A DNA stretch of 64,000 nt, from assembly GCA_963791295.1 (NCBI GenBank), contig CAWBRY010000004.1:1067806-1131805 (forward strand), in the 5' to 3' direction. The notes under the pieces are model-generated. The model did not search any database. It saw only the letters and a list, made by a program, of their open reading frames with translations, and had not been told where the DNA came from. The translations under genes and the position numbers were made by a program. Origin of the DNA: CAWBRY01 sp963791295. GTDB taxonomy: Bacteria; Bacteroidota; Bacteroidia; Chitinophagales; Chitinophagaceae. The stretch's first letter is position 1; the number at the start of each line of letters is the position of its first letter. Positions 55,450 to 62,947 of the stretch are shown here, in pieces.

Positions 55450-55583
55450 TTAATCTCTCTAGCGATTCAGAAAATTAGCATTGAGTTAAAAAATCATTCG
55501 ATCCCATTTTTTTTCCCTTACACCTGTCGTTTCGATTTATGGTACCTTGTGCTCCTCTCAGTGTAGTTTTAATAAAATCGAAT

Positions 55584-57545
55584 ATGAAACCAACCAGCTC
55601 TGATTATTTCTTTGCAAGAATTATCTGTACCTGCGTATTGTTGTGCTTTTTCTTGTTACCTGCGCAAGCCCAAACCAGTACTGCCCTTACGTTTGACGGC
55701 GTTGATGATCAGGTAAATATTCCTAACCCCGGAGCATTTGATTTTACAACAGGAACCGTGGAAGCATGGGTAAAGCCTGGTGCGTCCAGTGCAAATAAGG
55801 CATTTATATCGATGCGTACCAGCGGCGGAACCCGGTGGAGCGTTCACTTAAATCAATCAGCTGGAACAATAGGTCTTTGGAATGGCACCATTTTTAATAC
55901 TGTTTCGCAGTCTTTGCAGGCAGGAACTTGGTATCATATTGCCTTGACGATTTCGACTGCTAATACAACGGTGTATGTAAATGGTCTGCAAATTGGGACT
56001 ACCGGGAATGGAATGAATGCTCTTGTTACAGGAAGCCCGGTGACAATCGGGTCGCCGAATGATATCGCTTCTTCCGGAGAATGGTTTGCAGGTGATATCG
56101 ATGAAGTACGTATATGGAATACAATCCTTACGCAGGATCAGATAAAAGAAACCATATTTAAAGCACCTGCTCCAGCTGCAAGCGGATTAATAGCCCACTA
56201 TGCATTTAATGAAGGCAGCAACACAACCCTGGTTAACTCTTCTACAAACACGGCTAGTGTAGATGGCACCCTGGTCAATGGGCCCGTTTGGGCTGACAGT
56301 CCAGTAATTTTTGCCGGCAACGCTCTATCGCTCGGCGGGACAGACGACTATGCAGAGGTTCCATGGTCACCCACTCACGATATAGTCAATACTCTTACGA
56401 TTGAGGCATGGGTATATCCTACCACCAACGACTGGCATAGCATCGTGATGAAAGGAAGTTATGGTTACGGTTTTGCCCTTAGCGGAAATGGTGGAATTGG
56501 AGGTTGTGGCAGTACAGACAATCTTGTATTCTGGGACCAATCCCAGTGTGGCAGTACCATTCGTTCAACTCTTACCTATTCTCTAAATACCTGGCAACAT
56601 GTAGCCGTTACCGTGGAGGATATTGGTGCTCAGTTACGGATCTACTTCTATTTGGACGGTGTTGAGGATGGCCCTTATTTCAGCGGGATTGCTGATCTTG
56701 ACAATGGAGGTGTTAATAAGCCATTATACATTGGAACGCAGGGAGAGTGTTTCTGCAATTATTTTTCAGGAAATATCGATGAATTGCGGATATGGAGTGA
56801 AATACGCTCCCAGGGCCAGATTCAGGCAGGTATGAATACTGAATTGAATCCTGCTTCACAGGTAAATCTGGTCGCTTACTACACTTTTAACCAGGGCATC
56901 GCTGAAGGCGACAACACAGGGCTGATCACCGTGATCGACCAGAAAGGAACCAACAACGCAGCACTCACTAATTTTTCCCTGAATACCAGTACTTCCAATT
57001 ATGTGATCCAACACAGCGGGTTGTTTGTATTGCCCTTAAGGTGGCTCAGTTTTACCGCTCAGAGAAAAGGCAAAAATGTTATACTAAATTGGAGCACAGC
57101 CAGTGAAAAGAATACAAAAGATTTCATTGCTCAGCATAGCGCTGATGGCGTTGCCTGGAAAAATATCGGAATGGTTGCAGCGGTTGGTAATAGTAGTTCG
57201 ACCACTAACTACAGCTATCTACATACTACTCCAGTGAGCGGCATCAACTTTTACCGCATCGAGCAAACAGATATAGACGGCAGAAGCAGTTTTAGTGAGA
57301 TTCGCTCCTTAAAATTCTCCGATGAGAGTTTGCCTTTCACGCTCCTTACCAATCCTGCTACAAATGGAATCATTCAGGTAAGAGTGAATTTTACTGGAGT
57401 TCTCTCCTTATATAATAACGATGGCAAGTTAATTTGGAACAAGCAGGTTGTTCCGGGGATTCAGACTTTTAATATACGTGGTTATGCAAAATCGATATAC
57501 TTTTTAAAGACAAACAACTATATCCAGAAAATAGCTGTGCAGTAA
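55584..57545 (+). CDS. Secreted two-LamG adhesin-like protein with T9SS sorting tail
   Basis: 653 residues from ATG at 55584 (MKPTSSDYFFARIICTCVLL), preferred over ATG at 55539. After the signal peptide (ending PAQAQ) comes LamG 1 (about 32-190, STALTFDGVDDQVNIPNPG, ending WFAGDIDEVRIWNTIL) and LamG 2 (about 245-420, LSLGGTDDYAEVPWSPTHD, ending YFSGNIDELRIWSEIR). The T9SS-type C-terminal tail (about 585-653, LLTNPATNGIIQVRVNF and IRGYAKSIYFLKTNNY) targets it for secretion through the outer membrane. It is a paralogue of 46719-48593 with the same architecture but a different second domain insert (GGIGGCGSTDN, with paired Cys). Ligand unknown. Confidence 0.87.
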   Translation: MKPTSSDYFFARIICTCVLLCFFLLPAQAQTSTALTFDGVDDQVNIPNPGAFDFTTGTVEAWVKPGASSANKAFISMRTSGGTRWSVHLNQSAGTIGLWNGTIFNTVSQSLQAGTWYHIALTISTANTTVYVNGLQIGTTGNGMNALVTGSPVTIGSPNDIASSGEWFAGDIDEVRIWNTILTQDQIKETIFKAPAPAASGLIAHYAFNEGSNTTLVNSSTNTASVDGTLVNGPVWADSPVIFAGNALSLGGTDDYAEVPWSPTHDIVNTLTIEAWVYPTTNDWHSIVMKGSYGYGFALSGNGGIGGCGSTDNLVFWDQSQCGSTIRSTLTYSLNTWQHVAVTVEDIGAQLRIYFYLDGVEDGPYFSGIADLDNGGVNKPLYIGTQGECFCNYFSGNIDELRIWSEIRSQGQIQAGMNTELNPASQVNLVAYYTFNQGIAEGDNTGLITVIDQKGTNNAALTNFSLNTSTSNYVIQHSGLFVLPLRWLSFTAQRKGKNVILNWSTASEKNTKDFIAQHSADGVAWKNIGMVAAVGNSSSTTNYSYLHTTPVSGINFYRIEQTDIDGRSSFSEIRSLKFSDESLPFTLLTNPATNGIIQVRVNFTGVLSLYNNDGKLIWNKQVVPGIQTFNIRGYAKSIYFLKTNNYIQKIAVQ

Positions 57546-57583
57546 GGCGACATTCTGAGCAGTTCGAGTGTGATTTGTGGGTT

Positions 57584-58730
57584 CTATTTATTGCCAGCCA
57601 GCTTTTCTAATTCTTTAAAGGCCTCATTCTCGTTTTTGTCGTTGTACTTTTCTGTAGATATCTGGTAATACCGGATCGCCTCTTTCCTATTTCCCGCTAA
57701 CAAGTATGCGTGTGCCAGTAAATTGTAATCTACATAGAAGCTGCTGTTCATTTTGACATTGAATTTTAGAATTTCAATGGCATCTTTTACGCGTTTCATC
57801 GCGATTAGTTTCACGCCCGGTTTCGCGAAGCCCGTTTCTATCAGCAGTCCGCAGGTTATATATATAATAGTTTTGAGGATTGCTTGACAAATTGATGTAT
57901 TGTTGAATGGCTTTCTTTGTACCCTGGTTTAATACAGTTTTTAAGATCAATTCTCCATAATCCTTTTTTGGAGTGTTCAAACCGCTTTTTTTGTTCAATA
58001 CATTATATAGATATTCTGTTGAAACAGCGACCCAATTCATTTTACCTGGTTTATTGCTACTGGCTGTTGATGACATAATGCCAATCAGGTAACCATTTGC
58101 ATCAATTACCGGTGAACCACTGGCCCCACCTAATTGATCCTCCTGATCAAGTTCAATAAGTATATCCATCCCTTGTTTTTTAAAAATAATTCCTTCATAA
58201 GACTTGCAGATACTGTCCCGATAGGCGCAACTTAAAATATATACTTTTTCGTTTGGCCTTAAGGCTGTATACCGTGGTTTTAACGGATAAATATTGGGAG
58301 AAGCATTTGTGACCGAAAAAACGAGCCAATCTCTCTGCAGTATTGTTGAACCGGGGCCCTGTAGTATTTCTGTGCTGTCTTCGTTTAACAACCTGCCGAT
58401 TACTGCAGAATCCGTTTTACTTCCTTTGGGCATCATGGTCCATGATCTTAGTTCCTCATTAATCTGTACCAAATTCGACTTCTTATTTTTTGCGATCCAT
58501 AAAACATGTTTAGCGGTAGCGGCTAGTGTGTCTGCTCCGGTATCAATTAAAAACCCGGTCCCGGCATAAGTAAGAGAAGGATCCAGGTATCTATCTCCGT
58601 TCTTATATAGAACTTGGTTTGTCATTGCAATGGACGGCCATTGCTCCCTGGGATTGTCGATCCATTTTTCTCCTTTTTGTGCAAGAGCAGTTACGGGGAG
58701 TAATAAACAAATTAGCGCGATTTTAGTCAT
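57584..58730 (-). pseudogene. Secreted trypsin-like serine protease with C-terminal TPR, frameshifted at a (TA)5 tract
   Basis: Two frames join into one gene. From ATG at 58730 a signal peptide (MTKIALICLLLPVTALAQ) leads to a chymotrypsin-fold protease: TAKHVL (His), later DWLVFSV and GGASGSPVID (Ser, about residue 210). In this frame the C-terminus becomes a basic nonsense tail (RETNRDETRKRCH). A second frame from the same region down to 57584 continues with a TPR (VKDAIEILKFNVKMN, NLLAHAYLLAGNRKEAIRYY). Adding one TA to the (TA)5 tract at 57857-57866 would give one unbroken frame of about 382 residues. So the gene is a pseudogene, a phase-variable gene in the off state, or a sequencing error. 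It follows the membrane-protein gene in the same direction. Confidence 0.75.
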
Positions 58731-58746
58731 ATGGATTGATTGCATC

Positions 58747-59382
58747 TTACAAAAACAAATAGTAAAACACTAACTGGTGTACACACCAGCCAGCAATAGC
58801 AATTAAATAGGGCTGATACTTTTTCTTTTTTTTAATATCAAATAAAACCAATGATACCAATATAGATTGTATAAGGGTAAACTGAATATTTTGACTAGTC
58901 ACTTCAGAAAAGCCAAATACGTTTGGTAAGATCCGTCCGACCGTCGGACCTAATAGCACCATGGCGGCTGCTATCATATAACGCATGTGTATGGAGCTTC
59001 TTTTGCGATAAAAAATCGCCAGGGAATAAAAAAGTATAAGCAAAGACCCATCACCAATTGCAAAAAATGCGTATTTAGGCGTATCTGAATTGAGGTTATT
59101 GATGACACTGGGGATAAATGACAGCATCAGCAAGGGAAAAGCGATATACGATAGCTTGCCCAATTTTCGATGCCACGCCAATTTCTTCTTAACTATCAAA
59201 AAAGGTTGGGTAATGATCAAACTGACCCAAATCGTAGCAATGCCTGCATGGACATGGATGAAATTGTGTTTCACTTTCTCAAAAAGTGGGAATTGGACAA
59301 TATAGGTATTGTAAAATCCAACGAATATTAAGGGAATCAGGAGTAAAAAGAAATACCGTAAGTTCCTATATGATTTTTCCAT
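58747..59382 (-). CDS. Polytopic membrane protein of unknown function
   Basis: 211 residues, mostly hydrophobic with six or seven likely helices (from FFLLLIPLIFVGFYNTYIVQ to VHQLVFYYLFL). Conserved-looking polar marks are NFIHVHAGIATIWVSLIITQ, WHRKLGKLSYIAFP and MRYMIAAAMVLLGPTVGRI, a pattern also seen in DUF2306-like or cytochrome-type membrane families, with histidines that might bind heme, though no firm identity can be given. It lies 16 bases upstream of the protease-TPR gene and is probably co-transcribed. Confidence 0.65.
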   Translation of the reverse strand: MEKSYRNLRYFFLLLIPLIFVGFYNTYIVQFPLFEKVKHNFIHVHAGIATIWVSLIITQPFLIVKKKLAWHRKLGKLSYIAFPLLMLSFIPSVINNLNSDTPKYAFFAIGDGSLLILFYSLAIFYRKRSSIHMRYMIAAAMVLLGPTVGRILPNVFGFSEVTSQNIQFTLIQSILVSLVLFDIKKKKKYQPYLIAIAGWCVHQLVFYYLFL

Positions 59383-59560
59383 ACCTGGTTATTGCCCTTA
59401 TATTCAACGTCTGAAGTTTCAGGTTCAAGCTACCGATTTTTTTTAACCGATGGGTTTGAAAGCCGCCGAAAACAACGCCTATACATGAAACACTCCGTTC
59501 ATATACAGCATGGCCGGCAATTGAGAGTTTTTGCTACCTTGCCTGTCTAAATAAAGCTAT

Positions 59561-59857
59561 ATGGACTTCCAACTTATCGGTGGCAGGCCAAATGCAGCGG
59601 ATCATCTGGTTTTTACCACCACCTTCACGCACAACGATGTTTTTTACAAAGCAGCTCTTGCAGAAACCGTTTCATGGGATGGGTCGCTCACCGGGACCTA
59701 TGATGTGCTCCTTCAGTCGGGTAAAGGCACTCAGCGCCTCACTCTCATAAAAGAAGGAGAACATTGGAGAACGGGCGAGGAAGTCGAACAGATAGGGATT
59801 CCTCAACCAGAGGTGGTTGATCTGCTGGGCGAGGTCATCAAGAAGGTTCGTACGTAA
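59561..59857 (+). CDS. Small protein of unknown function
   Basis: 98 residues from ATG at 59561. No signal or membrane segment. The sequence has a strand-rich middle (TTTFTHNDVFYKAALAETVS, then YDVLLQSGKGTQRLTLI) and an amphipathic C-terminal helix (EVVDLLGEVIKKVRT), so it is probably a small soluble domain. No family is recognised. Codon use and composition look like the neighbours. It is convergent with the VOC gene at 59918. Confidence 0.55.
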   Translation: MDFQLIGGRPNAADHLVFTTTFTHNDVFYKAALAETVSWDGSLTGTYDVLLQSGKGTQRLTLIKEGEHWRTGEEVEQIGIPQPEVVDLLGEVIKKVRT

Positions 59858-59917
59858 TTTATAAATAACAAGAACGGGAAAACGAATTTCATTGTTGTCA
59901 TTTGTAATTAGGAGAAT

Positions 59918-60298
59918 TCATTTACCCTTACTGATATCTTGTCCGAAAACAATCTCGTATCCATTATTGTCAAAAATGGAAAAATCCCTCATCCGATATT
60001 GCCGATCGTCAATAGGTGTTTTTATCTGAGCTACATCCTTAAGCGCTTCCCAGAACTCGTCGACGCCCTGCATAAAAATATATATACTTCCCGTTAATGT
60101 GGGCTTGGGAAAAAAATTATCATTTTCTTCTGGTTCTCCTGTTGGCACGACGACCATGATTTCCACATCGTCCTTACACAGGGAAGCAAAATTTGGAAAG
60201 TCGCTTTGACTTTTGAAACCTAATACGGTTTCATAAAAAGAAACCGTTTCCTGTAAATCTTTTGTCCATAAAATCGGGCATAAATGCTGCAATTGCAT
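59918..60298 (-). CDS. VOC superfamily (glyoxalase-like) protein
   Basis: 126 residues. It has both VOC modules: LCPILWTKDLQETVSFYETV and LGFKSQSDF, then FASLCKDDVEIMVVVPTG and the second half SIYIFMQGVDEFWEALKDVA and FSIFDNNGYEIVFGQD. Glu in GYEIVFG and other sites could be metal ligands. Such proteins range from metal-dependent enzymes to resistance binding proteins; none is assigned here. It is the third VOC-family gene in this window. Confidence 0.82.
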   Translation of the reverse strand: MQLQHLCPILWTKDLQETVSFYETVLGFKSQSDFPNFASLCKDDVEIMVVVPTGEPEENDNFFPKPTLTGSIYIFMQGVDEFWEALKDVAQIKTPIDDRQYRMRDFSIFDNNGYEIVFGQDISKGK

Positions 60299-60376
60299 AA
60301 AGTTGGTATTTCCTCCAAGATACTATATCCTCGTTGTTGTCAGATCTCGGCATTAAAATGGTAGTACGCGATCGAC

Positions 60377-60838
60377 ATGGTGCAACAATCCCAACAATCA
60401 GCCAAGCTGATACGCAGGCTCAATACCCTTGCCCGTCTGATGGATACTCAGTTTCGAATCCCTGGCACTAATATTCGCTTTGGATTTGATGGAATCATCG
60501 GCTTGGTGCCGGGAGTTGGGGATTTAATTGCCCTGGCATTCTCCAGTTACATTATTTCTTCCGCTGTAAAGACTGGCGCGAGTGGTTTTGTTGTCGCCCG
60601 TATGGTAATGAATGCAGCGATCGATGCTATCATTGGTGCAATCCCGGTATTAGGCGATATTTTCGATGTTGCTTTTAAAGCCAATATGAGAAATGTGCGA
60701 CTATTGCAACAGCATTTCGAAGAAGGAAAGCACCAGGGCAGCGCCCGGAAAGTTATTATACCTGTCGTAATTGGCCTCCTGGCACTGTTCGCTGGATTAG
60801 TATGGCTCTTTTACAAATTGGTTGTGTGGTTATTCTAA
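60377..60838 (+). CDS. DUF4112 family membrane protein
   Basis: 153 residues. The conserved DUF4112 core is LNTLARLMDTQFRIPGTNIR, then FGFDGIIGLVPGVGDLIA and LIFALFSS-like SSYIISSAV, with NAAIDAIIGAIPVLGDIFDV and AFKANMRNVRLLQQHF. Two hydrophobic regions around the VPGVGD and PVLGDIFD loops and a C-terminal membrane helix (VIIPVVIGLLALFAGLVWLF). DUF4112 proteins are widespread, with no established function. It precedes an inverted repeat and the beta-helix gene. Confidence 0.9.
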   Translation: MVQQSQQSAKLIRRLNTLARLMDTQFRIPGTNIRFGFDGIIGLVPGVGDLIALAFSSYIISSAVKTGASGFVVARMVMNAAIDAIIGAIPVLGDIFDVAFKANMRNVRLLQQHFEEGKHQGSARKVIIPVVIGLLALFAGLVWLFYKLVVWLF

Positions 60839-60852
60839 GGCCAAGATGGGGC

Positions 60853-60890
60853 CATTAAAAGTAGAAACTAAAATCCACCTACTTTTAATG
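60853..60890 (+). promoter_or_regulatory. Perfect 12-base inverted repeat in the leader of the beta-helix gene
   Basis: CATTAAAAGTAG at 60853-60864 pairs exactly with CTACTTTTAATG at 60879-60890 around a 14-base loop. It lies between the DUF4112 stop (60838) and the beta-helix ATG at 60903. It has no T-run after it, so an operator or mRNA hairpin is as likely as a terminator. Confidence 0.55.
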
Positions 60891-60902
60891 AAAATTCAAC
60901 GC

Positions 60903-61709
60903 ATGAAAACATCTAATACTATCCGCTTTTTCCTTACTATGTGTACATCATTTTACAGCCTGGCGATCATGGCGCAGGCTTCCCGCACCTGGGTTTCAGG
61001 AGTGGGAGATGATGTTAATCCCTGTAGCAGGACAGCACCCTGCAAGACTTTTGCAGGAGCAATCAGCAAAACAGCGGCTGGCGGCGAGATCAATGCGATC
61101 GACCCGGGAGGGTTCGGAGCCGTAACCATCACAAAGTCGATGACCATTGATGGGCACGGCAGTGGTGCCTCTATTCTTGCAAGCTCGGTGAACGGAATTA
61201 TCATCAATGCGCCCGATGGAATAGTGACCTTACGTCATCTTTCCATAAATGGAGTTGGCAATGGAATCTCTGGAATAAAAATAATTAACGCCAAAAAAGT
61301 ACAGATCGAGGATTGCTACATTGCTAATTTTTTACAGAAAGGGATTGAAATAACTACTCCATCCGCCTGCGCAGTGATGATCAATAATGTAACCATTCAT
61401 AACGCTGATGATGCCGTTTTTATAATGAACGCGTCGGGAAATACAAGTATTGATGGATGCCGGTTTCAGACGGTAAAAAACGGAATAAACGCAACCGGAG
61501 GCACGGTCGCGGTGACGAATTCAGTGCTTTCGGATTGCCGGGTTGCAATTACTGCTGCCAGTGCCTCAGTTGTGAATCTGTTTCATGACGTGATAAGTTA
61601 TAACGAAGTGGCGTTGCAGGGAAGTGGCAAGATCAACTCAGCGGGTAATAATTTCTTTACTGGCAACCAAACGCAGGGTGTTGTTCCCACGCTTGCTAAA
61701 ACGCAATGA
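60903..61709 (+). CDS. Secreted right-handed beta-helix protein
   Basis: 268 residues from ATG at 60903 (MKTSNTIRFFLTMCTSFYSL), preferred over upstream ATGs that fall in the inverted repeat. After a signal peptide ending IMAQ, the body has short parallel-strand rungs: SRTWVSGVGDDVNPC, VTITKSMTIDGHGSGASIL, GIKIINAKKVQIEDCYI, KGIEITTP and GINATGGTVAVTNSVLSD. Paired cysteines in NPCSRTAPCKTF may form a disulfide cap. The rungs match pectate-lyase-like or parallel beta-helix proteins, but no catalytic motif is seen, so binding or structural roles are as likely as an enzyme role. Probably exported to the periplasm or beyond. Confidence 0.8.
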   Translation: MKTSNTIRFFLTMCTSFYSLAIMAQASRTWVSGVGDDVNPCSRTAPCKTFAGAISKTAAGGEINAIDPGGFGAVTITKSMTIDGHGSGASILASSVNGIIINAPDGIVTLRHLSINGVGNGISGIKIINAKKVQIEDCYIANFLQKGIEITTPSACAVMINNVTIHNADDAVFIMNASGNTSIDGCRFQTVKNGINATGGTVAVTNSVLSDCRVAITAASASVVNLFHDVISYNEVALQGSGKINSAGNNFFTGNQTQGVVPTLAKTQ

Positions 61710-61763
61710 GAGGTTGACTCTTTGAAATGAGACTTTCTTACTTTTGACATAAAGACTTATAAA

Positions 61764-62258
61764 ATGAATACACAATGTGCGAGTACCAGGATCCAGGGCC
61801 TTCTTACTTTATTTGACTACCATACAGGTTTCTTTGCAAGAGCGCTTGCAGGCATTTCGAAAGAAGACATGCATAATCGTTTGAAGACCCAGGCCAATCA
61901 TCCTGCCTGGCTGGCTGGCGCGCTGGTCAATCAGCGGTTTATGATGACAACTGAAACTGGTACTGGTCAAAAACAAACGGGAGAAGAACTGTTTAAGAAT
62001 TACAAAGGGATACAGGAAGGTGTAACCTACCCGACAAATGAGGAATATATCAGTGATTGGAACCGAATTACACCCGAAGCGCGCGAAGCGTTGGTAAAAA
62101 TTGATGATAAGAAATTGGATAGTCCCTTTGAGGCGGAAGGCATGAAAATGAGCTATTACGAATTGATCAGCTTTACTATTTATCGCGAAGCAAATATGAT
62201 TGGTCAACTTGCTTTATGGCGCCGGCTTCTGGGTTATCCCGCTATAAAATATGATTAG
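61764..62258 (+). CDS. DinB-like four-helix protein with altered metal-site positions
   Basis: 164 residues. The DinB-fold blocks are LLTLFDYHTGFFARALAGI, NHPAWLAGALVNQRFM and ISFTIYREANMIGQLALWRR, in the order of the family. DinB proteins usually bind a metal with three His residues at the first helix, the N-H-x-x-x-x-x-H block and an HExxH-like block; here the second reads HPAWLAGAL (His then Ala) and the last REANM. So the metal centre is probably incomplete. Its role is unknown; family members include stress and thiol-transferase proteins. Confidence 0.78.
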   Translation: MNTQCASTRIQGLLTLFDYHTGFFARALAGISKEDMHNRLKTQANHPAWLAGALVNQRFMMTTETGTGQKQTGEELFKNYKGIQEGVTYPTNEEYISDWNRITPEAREALVKIDDKKLDSPFEAEGMKMSYYELISFTIYREANMIGQLALWRRLLGYPAIKYD

Positions 62259-62316
62259 CGGCCATTGATACTCTGTCGATTTTTCTATTTGCCGCAATTT
62301 GGAAAACAAAAAAAAA

Positions 62317-62895
62317 TTGAAACGACTGCTAGTTATATTGTCGACCTTATTCTTGCTGATGCGTTCTTACGGGCAGGCTTCCCGGGAAAAAGAATTCGTT
62401 GCTGCTCTGCAAAAGGTTGTGTCGGCCCTGGCCAATCGCGACTCAGTAGGACTTTCCCCTTACATAGATCAAAAAACTGGTGTCTATATCCTTAACAGAC
62501 CCGGGATCATGGATTCCTATAAGCACTCTTCTACAATTGGTTTCGCCGACAGCACCTATCCTAACGGGCCATTCTACGATAAGGTTAAACTTGGCAATTG
62601 CAGTACGCCAACCTTCCCACTTTTTGATTATGAAAAATGGTCAAAGACTGGGACATTTGTTGATACTACTGATATCGATCATTTACTTTCCAAAATCGCA
62701 ATCCAGTTAAACAGCGAAATCCCCGGACACGTCGATACCAAAAAGATAACCGAATTCAAAGCTCTTGAAAACCGCAGCCGCAGAGTAGTTATCGCCGCGA
62801 GCGATGACAATGAGCTGATAATTTATTTGAGTTATATCAAAAATAAGTGGGTACTAACAATTATTGATAAAGTCACAGCTGATTGCAGCACCTAA
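62317..62895 (+). CDS. Secreted protein of unknown function
   Basis: 192 residues from TTG at 62317, chosen because it gives the signal peptide MKRLLVILSTLFLLMRSYGQ; no ATG lies upstream in frame and TTG at 62299 is a longer option. The mature part has a helical start (FVAALQKVVSALANRDSVGL) and a strand-rich middle (KTGVYILNRPGIM, GPFYDKVKLGNC), with Cys 98-like and a final KVTADCST. No motif I recognise. It follows the DinB-like gene 58 bases later on the same strand and is convergent with the TPR gene at the window end. Confidence 0.6.
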   Translation: MKRLLVILSTLFLLMRSYGQASREKEFVAALQKVVSALANRDSVGLSPYIDQKTGVYILNRPGIMDSYKHSSTIGFADSTYPNGPFYDKVKLGNCSTPTFPLFDYEKWSKTGTFVDTTDIDHLLSKIAIQLNSEIPGHVDTKKITEFKALENRSRRVVIAASDDNELIIYLSYIKNKWVLTIIDKVTADCST

Positions 62896-62947
62896 GGGAC
62901 GATAGTATGGTATATTGCAAAGAAATTTGTATGGTTTATGTTTACAC

